A stretch of 34,499 nucleotides of DNA, from assembly GCA_031546805.1 (NCBI GenBank), contig JAVBJW010000020.1, forward strand, positions 1 through 34,499, in the 5' to 3' direction. The notes beneath the pieces were generated by a model that was given only the letters and a program-made list of their open reading frames with translations, did not search any database and had not been told where the DNA came from. The translations under genes and the position numbers were made by a program. Within the stretch, counting starts at the first letter, position 1, and the number at the start of each line of letters is the position of its first letter. Below, piece by piece: positions 17,437 through 28,231 of this stretch. The stretch is from Mesenet sp031546805 (lineage in GTDB: Bacteria > Pseudomonadota > Alphaproteobacteria > Rickettsiales > Anaplasmataceae).

Positions 17437-17520
17437 AGTCCTTAGTTGAAATTGCTTAAAATAATTTAACGATACCATAGTAGATTAAAATAGCTGTATA
17501 ATGAGCTTCAAGACAGATGC

Positions 17521-18249
17521 TTACTCCATTAGCAATCCCCCGTTTATGTGAAGAGTTTGGCCAGTAATATATTTAGCCTCATCGCTTGCTAAGAACAAAA
17601 CTCCTGCTGCTATTTCTTCTGGAGTACCCATTCTTTTTATAGGAATGTTGTTAATTATTTTGTTTTGCTGTTCCTCTGAAAGAGAAGAGGTCATTGGTGT
17701 GTTTATAAAACCTGGAGCAATGCAGTTAACTGTTATGTTGCGGCTTGCAAATTCTCTGGCTATGGATTTACTCATAGCAATCATTCCGGCTTTTGAGGCT
17801 GCATAATTTGCTTGTCCTGCATTACCTGTAAAACCAATGATAGAGGAAATATTTATTATCCTTCCCCAGCCGTTTTTCATCATCTTATTGCATGCTTGTT
17901 TATTTAATTTATACGTTGAAGTAAGATTTATATCAATTACCTTTTGCCATGCTTCATCTGTCATTCTGAGCAATAGGCTATCTTGTGTTACCCCAGCGTT
18001 GCAGACAATGCCATCAAAGCCTGACATTAAATCATTTGCTTTATTAACCAAATCATCCACTTCATCATTATTTGTCAGGTTACACTGCAACATATGTAAA
18101 TTGTCTTTTACCATTTTCTCTAAAACTTCTTTTTTTGTTCCAGAAACACACAATGTAGCACCAGCTTTATGTAGCACTTCAGCAATAGCTTGACCTATTC
18201 CACCTGATGCTCCTGTAATTAAGAATTTTTTACCTTCCAAATTAAACAT
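17521..18249 (-). CDS. fabG: 3-oxoacyl-[acyl-carrier-protein] reductase
   Basis: A 242-residue short-chain dehydrogenase that reduces 3-oxoacyl-ACP with NADPH in type II fatty-acid synthesis. The cofactor motif is at residues 12-19 (TGASGGIG), with NAGVTQDSLLLRM, the FabG-specific segment, near residue 85. The catalytic Ser-Tyr-Lys lie in NISSIIG and QANYAASKAG near residues 133-155, followed by VNCIAPGFINTPMT and the closing GQTLHINGGLLM. It is complete. It lies 57 bp downstream of ssb on the same strand, so readthrough is possible, though no functional link is expected. Confidence 0.95.
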   Translation of the reverse strand: MFNLEGKKFLITGASGGIGQAIAEVLHKAGATLCVSGTKKEVLEKMVKDNLHMLQCNLTNNDEVDDLVNKANDLMSGFDGIVCNAGVTQDSLLLRMTDEAWQKVIDINLTSTYKLNKQACNKMMKNGWGRIINISSIIGFTGNAGQANYAASKAGMIAMSKSIAREFASRNITVNCIAPGFINTPMTSSLSEEQQNKIINNIPIKRMGTPEEIAAGVLFLASDEAKYITGQTLHINGGLLME

Positions 18250-18306
18250 AAATTTGATTTTTTAATATGTTAGTAATATAAAATTTTTCATTCTATGCTG
18301 CCTATG

Positions 18307-18765
18307 TTAAAATGGTATATCATCGTCAATAATCCCTTGAAATTCATCTTCACCTTCTTTATTATAACTTTTATATTCACCGCCTGTGTTGCTTTCAGTA
18401 TTAGTGGTATTTCTAGAATCCAAAATGGTTAGAACGCTATTGAAATTTTGTAAAAGTACTTCTGTAGTGTATCTATCATTGTTGTTTTGATCTACCCATT
18501 TTCTTGTTCTAAGAGAGCCCTCAATGTAAACCTTGCTACCTTTACGCACAAAATCTCTTGCAATTTTGACTAACCCTTCACTAAACACAACAATGTTATG
18601 CCATTCCGTTTTTTCAGAGCGTGTACCAGATGTCTTATCAAACCAACTTTCAGAAGTAGCAAGTGAAAATGTTACCATCTCCTTACCATTTTGCATTGTT
18701 CTAACATCTGGATCTTTACCAAGATTGCCAATTAAAATTACCTTATTAACACTACCATTAGACAT
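18307..18765 (-). CDS. ssb: Single-stranded DNA-binding protein
   Basis: A 152-residue SSB, which coats single-stranded DNA and recruits replication and repair proteins. The OB-fold occupies about residues 1-115 and starts with the typical SVNKVILIGNLGKDPDVRTM; WHNIVVFSEGLVKIARDFV, then RKGSKVYIEGSL and RTRKW are conserved blocks. The short Glu/Ser/Asn-rich linker ends in the acidic tip DDDIPF, which binds partner proteins including RecO, also encoded in this window. It follows the 775-aa gene by 67 bp on the same strand. Confidence 0.97.
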   Translation of the reverse strand: MSNGSVNKVILIGNLGKDPDVRTMQNGKEMVTFSLATSESWFDKTSGTRSEKTEWHNIVVFSEGLVKIARDFVRKGSKVYIEGSLRTRKWVDQNNNDRYTTEVLLQNFNSVLTILDSRNTTNTESNTGGEYKSYNKEGEDEFQGIIDDDIPF

Positions 18766-18832
18766 AAAATTTAATTAAGTTAATACATTATTTTAAAGTA
18801 GTTTTTTTGTTTTTACAAGCATTTATCTCGTA

Positions 18833-21160
18833 CTATACTATTGTTTCATCAGCTCCTATTTGACTTTGTGCTTTAGTAGTGCTTATTGCTTCTAAACTTA
18901 CGTTAGGTTTTGTTTTTGATAAAAGATCATCTTGTGAATTCAACATATCCTGATCATTTTGATTAATTTCGTATTCTTCTTCTTCACTGTTTGCTGAATG
19001 CTTTCTTGAATTTAATTTGCTATCTATAGTAAAAAATGTATTGTCTTGTCCTGATATAGTATCAAGCTCTAAATTGTTTTGTCTTTTTGCCCCACTAAAG
19101 AAACGTCCAACCCGTTGCAAAAATCCATTATCATCTGTATAGTCGCTTGGCAAGCGCATATTACTGTAGCAGCAATAGCGATAACATGCATATAATGTAA
19201 GGCCAATTCCTATCGTTCCCGCTACAGCAATTCCACTAATCCAAGCAGCGTTTAATGATCTCTCTTCAAAATTTGGTGATGTATCTGTTTGGTTAAACTC
19301 AGATGAATTATCTGTCATCATCAAATTATTATCTGTAGTTAACATGTTTGTAGTATTTTGTGTAGCTAATCCAAATGTGGTAATCATTGCACTTCCTATT
19401 GTTGAAGTCAAAGTAGTTAAACCAAGAATTGCATTTGTTGCAGTACTAGTCTCTGTTGTTGTAACATCCAAACCTCTTGACGTTGTTTCTTTAGTGCTTG
19501 ACGTAGTTGTATCTGGAGGTGTTATTGTTGACTGAACTCTTTTTGTAGTTGTTTTTGATGTAGTTGTGCTCGGTTGTATAGTGGTTACGGTAGTAGGCTC
19601 TGTTGTTGCTTCAGTGCTAATTTCTATAGTTGTCGGAACATTTGAAGAGCTAGTTTTAGTTGTACTTGGCTGTGTAGTCTTCACAGTGATAGGCTCTGTT
19701 GTTGCTTGAGTGCTTTTTACAGTTGTTTCTGTAGTTGGTGGCATGGTGCTTGCTGTAGTTGTACTGGGTTGCGTAGTAGTTGATTGTGTAGTTCTGATAG
19801 TAGTGGGTTTTGTTGTTATGGTAGTACTTGCTGTAGTTGTTTCTGTAGGTTGTGCAGTTGTGCCTTTTGTGCTTGTAGATATATATGTTGTACTCTCTTG
19901 CACAGTTGTTGCTTTAGTGCTAATTTCTGTGGAAATAGTAGGTAAAATTGTAAACGGAAGAGCAGTTGTTAATTCTAATAGTTGATCATAAATAATATTT
20001 ACAAAATCACCAATATTTCTTACTGAATCAATCTGGAAATTTTTTGTTGTAACTTTACTTAAGTTATCAGGATTAATGACGTTTCGCATAATGCTTTTTT
20101 CGCCAATTGCTGATATTATTACATTATTTTTATCAACATTAAGCTGCAAAGATTTTATTGGCTCTGTAAAAGTAGAAATAACATGCTTTTCTGGTTTTTC
20201 TCCCTTCTTACCTGTTAATTTTGCTAGACATAGCTGTTGTTGATTCTCAAGAAAGGCAATAACTATACCACTCTTAGTGTTTACTGCACTTAAATTACTT
20301 ACTTCAGTAGCAGTTAAAAAAGAAGAAGAGATTCTATTGTCAAATTGCTCACAATGTTCCCCCTTACCTACAGCAAATAGGCATTCTTCATCTTCATTAT
20401 TCATATATTTTCCATCTTTTATATCATCAATCATTGACTCAGTAATATCTAAAGAGAATAAAGAAGTTGAATCTGAATAAATTATTTGCATACCACTTTT
20501 TGTTGATAGAAGCACAAAATCACTTTCTATATCACTGTCTGTTTTAAATAAAAGTCTGTTAGCACCTCTATTAGAACCTTCATTAATTTCAAATTCTAAA
20601 CCTTTTCTCTTTTCTAAAAGCCATGCAGTAGCACACTGTCCTTCAGAGTTTGAATCTATTGCGGTAACTAAAATATCACCATTTGAGAGCTTCATAGCTC
20701 TTGGCTTGCTATAATTGTGGTATTTATTGCTAGAATGAGATAATTCTGCATTATTTGATAAATATGTTTTTTCACCAGAGGGTGTAATTTCAATAGAATC
20801 TGATTTGATATCAACTTGGTAAGTACTAAAAGATAATACAGAATGTTTTTTCTTCCCTGAAGTTTGCTCTTTAGGGAAGATAAGAGCAATACCATCTTTT
20901 CCTTCGCTCTCAATTGGTATAATAACTGGTTTATCATCTTTTATTAGTTCGTTTGGTATCTTTACATTCGCGTTAAAAGAGTACTCTTGTTTATTATAGA
21001 TAGGTCTGATTATACATTCAACATCACTATATCCATCACCTCTATCTTTATAATATGCAGCATAGACTATGTTGTCTTTTTTTACTACGTTTATATTCTT
21101 GATTTTGTTTAAATTAAATTGCCCTTTGAATTGATCTGCTATAAATTTCAATATACCCAT
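18833..21160 (-). CDS. Large protein with Thr-rich mucin-like stalk and one membrane helix
   Basis: A 775-residue protein that I cannot assign to a family. Residues 1-395 are beta-rich, with repeated short motifs such as DILVTAIDSNSEGQ, SGMQIIYSDSTSLFSLDI and SGIVIAFLENQQQLCLAKL that suggest a propeller-like fold. About residues 397-590 are extremely rich in Thr, Ser and Pro, with imperfect repeats (TTEPITVKTTQPSTT and TTEPTTVTTIQPSTT; also TTKPTTIRTTQ), like a eukaryotic mucin stalk. About residues 637-660 form a single membrane helix (AAWISGIAVAGTIGIGLTL) followed by a Cys/Tyr cluster (YACYRYCCYS). A polar tail of about 110 residues closes it. The N-terminus (MGILKFIADQFKGQF) shows no obvious signal peptide. 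A surface or host-membrane protein is possible. The Thr stalk may be variable between strains. Confidence 0.85.
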   Translation of the reverse strand: MGILKFIADQFKGQFNLNKIKNINVVKKDNIVYAAYYKDRGDGYSDVECIIRPIYNKQEYSFNANVKIPNELIKDDKPVIIPIESEGKDGIALIFPKEQTSGKKKHSVLSFSTYQVDIKSDSIEITPSGEKTYLSNNAELSHSSNKYHNYSKPRAMKLSNGDILVTAIDSNSEGQCATAWLLEKRKGLEFEINEGSNRGANRLLFKTDSDIESDFVLLSTKSGMQIIYSDSTSLFSLDITESMIDDIKDGKYMNNEDEECLFAVGKGEHCEQFDNRISSSFLTATEVSNLSAVNTKSGIVIAFLENQQQLCLAKLTGKKGEKPEKHVISTFTEPIKSLQLNVDKNNVIISAIGEKSIMRNVINPDNLSKVTTKNFQIDSVRNIGDFVNIIYDQLLELTTALPFTILPTISTEISTKATTVQESTTYISTSTKGTTAQPTETTTASTTITTKPTTIRTTQSTTTQPSTTTASTMPPTTETTVKSTQATTEPITVKTTQPSTTKTSSSNVPTTIEISTEATTEPTTVTTIQPSTTTSKTTTKRVQSTITPPDTTTSSTKETTSRGLDVTTTETSTATNAILGLTTLTSTIGSAMITTFGLATQNTTNMLTTDNNLMMTDNSSEFNQTDTSPNFEERSLNAAWISGIAVAGTIGIGLTLYACYRYCCYSNMRLPSDYTDDNGFLQRVGRFFSGAKRQNNLELDTISGQDNTFFTIDSKLNSRKHSANSEEEEYEINQNDQDMLNSQDDLLSKTKPNVSLEAISTTKAQSQIGADETIV

Positions 21161-21268
21161 ATTTTTACTAAGTTTTTAATAAACACATTGATTATAGTAA
21201 ATAAATTAATATAATATGTCAATAAATTTATAAAATAAAATTTAACTCTTTAACTTTAAAAGTTATAA

Positions 21269-22657
21269 ATGGATACTTCAGCAATACAAAAGTATGATAT
21301 TAGAGGAATAATAGGACAGAACTTAAAAATCGAGGACGGTTATGAAATAGGAAGAAAATTTGCGCAATTTTTAGGTAGCAATAGTAGAATTTGTGTTGGC
21401 TACGATAGTAGAATACATTCACCACAAATAGAGAAAAAAGTGATTGAAGGCTTGTGCTCACTTGGTGCTAGTGTAATAAGAATTGGTCTATGTTCTTCGC
21501 CAATGCTATATTTTGCTACTCAACTTATGGAAGCAGATGGTGGAATAATGATCACTGCATCTCATAACCCCGCAGAATACAATGGGTTTAAATTTTGCAG
21601 CAACGATATGGTGTTTTGCCAGCAAGAAATAACTAAATTTATAAATACTAACATCACAAACAGTATTTATAGCAATAGTGCTATTTTAAACTCTAATATA
21701 TATGATCAGTATATTAAAATGCTTAAGAATGCAAATATACGTGATGGAAAAAGGCTCAAAATAGCATGGGATTATTCTCATGGTTCAACAATTCGACATA
21801 TTTCAAAGATTTTACCTAATCACCAGCACATTGCTATTAATCATACAGTAGATGGAATGTTTCCATCTCATGATCCTGACCCTATGGAACACGAAAATCT
21901 AAGTCAGTTAATTAACACCGTACAAGAATATAACTGCGATATTGGTATTGCCTTAGATGGCGATGGTGATAGGATTTGCGCAGTTGATCATAAAGGCAAA
22001 ATTATCTCTAATGATCACCTTTTTATGATATTTATAGAAGAAGTGCTAACTCAGTATTATGGGGCTAAAGTCATTGTTGATATAAAAAGTAGCATGAAAG
22101 TTTCTGATTTAATTTATCAACTAGGCGGAAAAGCAATTACTTCTGCTACTGGACATTCAATTATAAAGAAGAAGATGATAGAAGAGAATGCGAAATTCGC
22201 TGGGGAGTTGAGCGGTCATTTTTTCTTTTCAGAAATAGGATTTGATGATGGTATATATGCAGCTGTCAGACTGATTAGTGTTTTACAAAAACATAAAAAT
22301 TTGAGCGATATAATCAGCAAGCTACCTAAGCTATATATTACCCCTGAAGTAAAAATTGAAGTTCAAGAGGAGAAAAAATTTCATATTATCTACTCTCTAA
22401 AAAAAATATTAAAACAAAAAGATATAATGTTTTCAGACATAGACGGTATAAAAGTTACATTGGAAAATAATAAAGGATGGTTTTTGTTAAGAGCATCAAA
22501 TACACAAAATTACATTACAGCAAGGTGTGAGGGCCAAAACAGTGAAGATTTTGAAAAAGTAAAAAACATGTTAAATCAGTACATCAAGCAAATAAAATTA
22601 TTTAACAGTAGGTCTTATGTTATAAGTTACTTAACTAAAGACATATATAATACGTGA
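21269..22657 (+). CDS. Phosphomannomutase/phosphoglucomutase
   Basis: A 462-residue alpha-D-phosphohexomutase, which moves phosphate between C6 and C1 of hexose phosphates via a phosphoserine. The start IQKYDIRGIIGQNL is typical. The active serine is S98 in ITASHNPAEYNGFKF, the metal loop is D230-D232-D234 in LDGDGDR, and the sugar-binding loop is AGELSGHFFF near residue 312. The phosphate-binding C-terminal loop (RASNTQNYITARCEG) is present. The family includes AlgC/ManB/PMM-PGM proteins, and substrate preference cannot be read from the motifs, so I give no symbol. A hypothetical gene follows 24 bp downstream, probably in the same transcript. Confidence 0.93.
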   Translation: MDTSAIQKYDIRGIIGQNLKIEDGYEIGRKFAQFLGSNSRICVGYDSRIHSPQIEKKVIEGLCSLGASVIRIGLCSSPMLYFATQLMEADGGIMITASHNPAEYNGFKFCSNDMVFCQQEITKFINTNITNSIYSNSAILNSNIYDQYIKMLKNANIRDGKRLKIAWDYSHGSTIRHISKILPNHQHIAINHTVDGMFPSHDPDPMEHENLSQLINTVQEYNCDIGIALDGDGDRICAVDHKGKIISNDHLFMIFIEEVLTQYYGAKVIVDIKSSMKVSDLIYQLGGKAITSATGHSIIKKKMIEENAKFAGELSGHFFFSEIGFDDGIYAAVRLISVLQKHKNLSDIISKLPKLYITPEVKIEVQEEKKFHIIYSLKKILKQKDIMFSDIDGIKVTLENNKGWFLLRASNTQNYITARCEGQNSEDFEKVKNMLNQYIKQIKLFNSRSYVISYLTKDIYNT

Positions 22658-22681
22658 ATTAATAATACCGGGGATAGGTAA

Positions 22682-23110
22682 ATGAGTAAGTTTTTAGCTA
22701 ATATAAACAGTAATTCTAAGCCAGAAGACTCGCAAATTATCAATTGGGAGATTATAAAAAATCGTGAATATAATAATAATAGTCTATCAAAAATAATTAA
22801 TTTATATATTATTAAGGTCTATAGGACACAAAATAATGAATTAGGCAACAAGCATCTGTTTAGTACTCTTTTAGTGAGAATTAACATTGCAAATGAAAAT
22901 GTATTTTTAAATAAATTACCGGAAATTGAAATAATAAAAGAAATATTTCCTTACAAGTTTAATAGCAAAAGAAAAAGCAATTTATCACGTTTACAAGATC
23001 TGTATAATCATCTGTGCCATATATTAAATTTTACCTTATCTAAAGATATAGAAGAAAATCTGATTAAAGAGTACAAAGAAGCTACAAATCTATTTAAAAT
23101 GCCAAATTAA
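22682..23110 (+). CDS. Hypothetical protein downstream of the phosphohexomutase gene
   Basis: A 142-residue soluble protein, rich in Asn, Lys, Ile and Leu, with no membrane segment and no motif I recognise. GGGGATAGG lies just before the ATG and serves as ribosome site. The 24-bp distance from the mutase gene suggests translation from one mRNA. Its TAA (23108-23110) overlaps the stop of the convergent mnhE-like gene (23107-23109). The segments HLFSTLLVRINIANEN and NLSRLQDLYNHLCHILNF look folded rather than random, so I regard it as a real gene. Confidence 0.65.
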   Translation: MSKFLANINSNSKPEDSQIINWEIIKNREYNNNSLSKIINLYIIKVYRTQNNELGNKHLFSTLLVRINIANENVFLNKLPEIEIIKEIFPYKFNSKRKSNLSRLQDLYNHLCHILNFTLSKDIEENLIKEYKEATNLFKMPN

Positions 23111-23616
23111 TTCTTGCTGTAAAAAAGTTGTGCTACCCTATAATCAACTTTATTTAAGGAATCTATGAGCTCTTTATCTATTACAGATATTATGATTTTA
23201 TATGGATCCACAGATATTACATCGACACTAATAGTACCTGGAGTTAGTGTAACAGAATTGGCAAATAAAGTCAAGCTTACATCGTTTTTCTGCTGTGATT
23301 CAATAAGAACAGTTTCAGAACTAAGCAATAAATCTACTTGCCACACTTTCCTTGCAATATAAAAACAAGATAAAATTACTTGAAACCCTAGCCATCCAAT
23401 ATAAGTAATAAAGCGAGAAAAAAACAGTCCGTTTGACTTACCCAAAATATTACAGTTTAGACGTTGACAAAGGAATATAGTAAATAAGCAACTAATTATA
23501 CCAGATATTATAAAAAAGAATTCAAAGTGATCAGATAAAACAAACCATAGAGTAAATAGTGTAATATAATATAATAAGATTTGAATACTCATTGCATTTT
23601 TTAACCTTTTAGTCAT
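23107..23616 (-). CDS. MnhE/MrpE-family cation antiporter subunit
   Basis: A 169-residue protein that matches subunit E of the multisubunit Na+/H+ antiporter (Mnh/Mrp). Two or three membrane helices occupy residues 8-85 (LLYYITLFTLWFVLS, FFFIISGIISCLFTIFL, FITYIGWLGFQVILSCFYIA), then a soluble part contains LFANSVTLTPGTISVDV, the signature of the family. In other bacteria subunits A-G are encoded together; here subunit E is alone. In Rickettsiales the antiporter genes are known to be scattered, so partners may lie elsewhere. The start could also be ATG at 23589 (MSIQILL). It is convergent with the small hypothetical gene. Confidence 0.82.
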   Translation of the reverse strand: MTKRLKNAMSIQILLYYITLFTLWFVLSDHFEFFFIISGIISCLFTIFLCQRLNCNILGKSNGLFFSRFITYIGWLGFQVILSCFYIARKVWQVDLLLSSETVLIESQQKNDVSLTLFANSVTLTPGTISVDVISVDPYKIIISVIDKELIDSLNKVDYRVAQLFYSKN

Positions 23617-23888
23617 CTACTACTAGCTCTAAATAATGTTTGCCTTTTTAAAGGTACCCCGCAGCTTACTGTAAATTTTATTTTCATACATACAAGTATT
23701 TTATTAGTTTCTCACAACACTTCCAGCACAATATACAATTTTTCTGCTCTCAGCCGATAGTGACTTTTACTTTTGTACAAATTACAGAGATAAAATAAAA
23801 CAAATTCACAATGAGAAAGATAATAATTTGCGAACATCGATTAGCAAGATAGTTGACAGAAGTTTTCTAATAGCTTAATAACTCAAAA

Positions 23889-25142
23889 ATGGGAGACATT
23901 AAAAAAGCAATACTTTCAAGTGTAATTTGCAATGTAATTTTGTGGTATGATTATACTTTATTTGGCACTTTAATTTATATAATCAGTGATGTTTTTTTTT
24001 CATCTGCAGGTTATTACATAAGTTTAATGAAAGCCTTTAGTATTTTTACTATTGGTTTTTTAGTAAGGCCATTTGGCGCAATTATATTTGGTCACATTGG
24101 TGATAAATATGGAAGAAGATCTGCACTATTAGCTTCAATAGCATTGATGTCTATATCATCTGCATTGATTGCGGTAGTACCAAGTTATAAGAACATTGGT
24201 ATATTTGCACCATTATTTGTTGCAGTACTGCGCTTATTACAAGGAATAGCAATTGGAGGAGAAGCAGGTAGTTCGGCTTTCTTAATTGAAAACACTAGTA
24301 GTAAAAAAAATTTAGGTTTTCTTGGTAGTATCAAAGTTTTGAGTGGAATGCTCGGTTCAATTATTAGCTTAATAGTAATAATAATCTGTAAAAAAACATC
24401 TGATTTTGATGCTTGGGGATGGAGATTGCCGTTCATATTTTGCCTATTTATGGGGCTTATTGGTATATGTACAAGATCCATTTTTAACGAAAGCTATGCA
24501 TACCAGATAAATAAAAAAAATAGAAATTTATCTGAGTCACCAATCTTGGAATTTGTTAAACATTACAAAAGGTTAATTTTAATATCTATAGGTCTAGGGG
24601 TTGCTCAAAACGCTTCTGTTTATGCTCTCTTAGTATTTTTTAAAGTTTATATAAGAGAAATATCACTAATAAACTTTGATGTTACTTACGTCATAGAAAT
24701 AGTTGGGAATTTGGTATATGGAGTACTTGTTGTATTTTTTGCCATCTTATCTGATAGAATAGGAAAAAAAACTATAATGATATCATCTTTTGTAATGCTA
24801 ATTATAACTGGGTGCCCAGTATTTTTTATGTTACATTCCAGCAATTATTTAACTATTATATTAGCATATTTGCTGTTTGCTATACCTAGTGCAGCATCAT
24901 TTGGTGCGTATAATGCAACTGTATGTGAATTATTTCCAACAAAAGTGAGGTATACTGGATTTGGACTAGCACATAATATAGCAGCAGGAATTTTTGGTGG
25001 GTTTTCACCTTTGATATGCACATGGCTTGCAATGGTAATGAAAATTAAAATTGCACCAGGGTTTTATATAACTCTCTCTGCAATAATTAGCCTAATATCT
25101 GTATTACAAATTAAAGAAAGTGACAAAAACATCGACTGGTAA
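23889..25142 (+). CDS. MFS transporter, metabolite:H+ symporter (ProP-like)
   Basis: A 417-residue major facilitator of the metabolite:H+ symporter group, which includes ProP and dicarboxylate/osmolyte carriers. About 12 membrane helices are expected from the hydrophobic profile. Group signatures are present: GHIGDKYGRRSALLA (motif A between helices 2 and 3), RLLQGIAIGGEAGSSAFLIE on helix 4, AWGWRLPF before helix 6, and SDRIGKKTIMI in the second half. CELFPTKVRYTGFGLAHN before helix 11 is also typical. The substrate cannot be inferred; proline, betaine or a dicarboxylate are possible. Rickettsiales often carry several paralogues for host metabolite uptake. The end is 7 bp from the convergent ankyrin gene. 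Confidence 0.9.
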   Translation: MGDIKKAILSSVICNVILWYDYTLFGTLIYIISDVFFSSAGYYISLMKAFSIFTIGFLVRPFGAIIFGHIGDKYGRRSALLASIALMSISSALIAVVPSYKNIGIFAPLFVAVLRLLQGIAIGGEAGSSAFLIENTSSKKNLGFLGSIKVLSGMLGSIISLIVIIICKKTSDFDAWGWRLPFIFCLFMGLIGICTRSIFNESYAYQINKKNRNLSESPILEFVKHYKRLILISIGLGVAQNASVYALLVFFKVYIREISLINFDVTYVIEIVGNLVYGVLVVFFAILSDRIGKKTIMISSFVMLIITGCPVFFMLHSSNYLTIILAYLLFAIPSAASFGAYNATVCELFPTKVRYTGFGLAHNIAAGIFGGFSPLICTWLAMVMKIKIAPGFYITLSAIISLISVLQIKESDKNIDW

Positions 25143-25149
25143 TTTTTAT

Positions 25150-26316
25150 CTATTGTATTTGCAACTTGCTTATATGTATACCTGCTTGTACGGAAACACT
25201 TTGACCCTCACTACCTACAAGAATAGTATTAATTGCCTTTTCAATTTCTTTAACTGCATGTTTGAAGATCTTATTGCTATTAGACATTGTTTCTATACAA
25301 TTAAGATAGAGAGAAATTTTATTTATTATATCCGAGTGTTGAACACTATGTGGCAACTTACTGACAATGTTGTCTTCTAGTAAAGTATTAATAGAGCTAA
25401 TCATATTATTCAGCTCTAATTGATTTACACATTTTGCAATAAGCTTTAACATACCTATCTTATCTTGATCTGTAATGTTATTACCTTGAGAACAACATAG
25501 GATAATCATATATGCTATTCTGCTATGTGTATCAATATAGCGCTTTAATAACCCAATTCGTTCATCTGCTATACGATCAGTAGTACCAGCAATATGATGA
25601 TTTAAATAATCTATATCTACATTATTTAAGTTATCTATATAGCGTATGAAATCTGTATAACTAAGACTCTTGTTAGAATCATCAGAACAATTTTTATGAT
25701 ATGGGTGATATGTGTAGTATTCACCCACCTTCCTTAACCCCACTTGATTGAGGTATTCAGGATGTGGTATAGTCCCGTCATCCTGAATATGTCCTATAAA
25801 AGAATTCTTATCATGTTGCAATATTAATTGAATAATTTTTGGATCACGAACACCAAATGCAATATTAAGAGTAGTCAAGATACCATGTGAGCATAATTCA
25901 GTTTCAGCATAAACTGTGTTAGCTTTATCATCCTCGAAAAATGAGCAAACACCATACAACTTTGTAACTTTATTGAGACCCTCTATTATCTTGAAAAAAG
26001 GTATATCTTTTACGATCTTTGTGCCTCGTTCTAAAAACGTTTGAACAATATCAGCTCTTCTATAAATAATAGCTAAATGCAGATGATTGTATTCATGTAT
26101 TGTAAGAGGGGAATGATTTATTCTGTACTCTGTTTTTATTTCAGCTCCTTCACTTAATAAGAGGTTGATTAACTCAATACTACACCCATACGTTATTGCC
26201 ATCCCTAAAGTTGTCAATTCTATATGATTTACATTATTAACCATTATATCACCATTCCTTAATGCAGTTTTTATCATGTCAATATTGTTTTGTCTCACAC
26301 CTTCATTTATAAACAT
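25150..26316 (-). CDS. Ankyrin-repeat protein (about 388 aa)
   Basis: The open frame begins with GTG at 26325, but ATG at 26316 is better placed behind AAAGG (8 nt), so I use it. Ankyrin-like units are seen near residues 10-32 (NNIDMIKTALRNGDIMV), 35-65 (LGMAITYGCSIELINLLLSE, then GAEI), 76-105 (NHLHLAIIYRRADIVQTFLE, then RGTKI) and 148-172 (TLNIAFGVRDPKIIQLILQ). The C-terminal half is helical without a known motif. There is no membrane segment. It may act by binding proteins, possibly of the host, but no secretion signal can be shown. It ends 7 bp from the MFS gene, on the opposite strand. Confidence 0.82.
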   Translation of the reverse strand: MFINEGVRQNNIDMIKTALRNGDIMVNNVNHIELTTLGMAITYGCSIELINLLLSEGAEIKTEYRINHSPLTIHEYNHLHLAIIYRRADIVQTFLERGTKIVKDIPFFKIIEGLNKVTKLYGVCSFFEDDKANTVYAETELCSHGILTTLNIAFGVRDPKIIQLILQHDKNSFIGHIQDDGTIPHPEYLNQVGLRKVGEYYTYHPYHKNCSDDSNKSLSYTDFIRYIDNLNNVDIDYLNHHIAGTTDRIADERIGLLKRYIDTHSRIAYMIILCCSQGNNITDQDKIGMLKLIAKCVNQLELNNMISSINTLLEDNIVSKLPHSVQHSDIINKISLYLNCIETMSNSNKIFKHAVKEIEKAINTILVGSEGQSVSVQAGIHISKLQIQ

Positions 26317-26450
26317 TCCCACCACCTTTATAATAACATTATATTAATAATAGTATACAAGTGAGGTGTAGTAAATCTTTATCTATTAAACATTATAATA
26401 TGTTCTGCTATAGTCGATTACCGAAATATAAAAAATTTAGTTAAAATATA

Positions 26451-26479
26451 TTGACATAGGTTAATCTTATCTATTTAAT
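26451..26479 (+). promoter_or_regulatory. Sigma-70-type promoter of the 16S rRNA gene
   Basis: TTGACA at 26451-26456 is a perfect -35 box, followed by a 17-nt spacer and TTTAAT at 26474-26479, five of six matches to TATAAT. It is the only good promoter in the 26326-26629 gap and lies about 150 nt before the 16S start, leaving room for a processed leader. Nothing else was recognised in that gap. Confidence 0.65.
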
Positions 26480-26629
26480 AAAAAGGTAATTTTGTTGTTT
26501 GATTAGTAAAGTTAGTGTTTGAGAATAGAAATAAAGGCAGTGGTGCAAAGCAAATAAACTTTTGTGCACTGGTGCTATTATTTTAGCTCTGGTTTGAGCA
26601 CAAGTCCTTAAATCATTTTGATTTAAGTT

Positions 26630-28136
<1,507 letters not shown>

Positions 28137-28165
28137 AGCTTTAATATGTGATCTGCTATTTTTAT

Positions 28166-28207
28166 AGTGGTATGATTACATAGTGTGCCACTGTCTTTCT
28201 TTCTATT
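28166..28207 (+). terminator. Probable intrinsic terminator of the 16S gene
   Basis: AGTGGTATG and TGTGCCACT form a 9-bp stem (with G-U pairs near the loop) around a 9-nt loop, followed by a T-rich run (GTCTTTCTTTCTATTTT). It lies 30 nt after the 16S 3' end and before sdhC, consistent with a monocistronic 16S transcript. Part of this region may alternatively serve as rRNA processing stem. Confidence 0.5.
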
Positions 28208-28231
28208 TTAAGTGTTATATTAGCTTTACAT

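Noticed and set aside
19344..19985. Val-rich open frames on the plus strand
   Set aside because: They are the complement of the Thr-rich stalk (Thr codons ACA/ACT/ACC read as Val-rich backwards), not genes.
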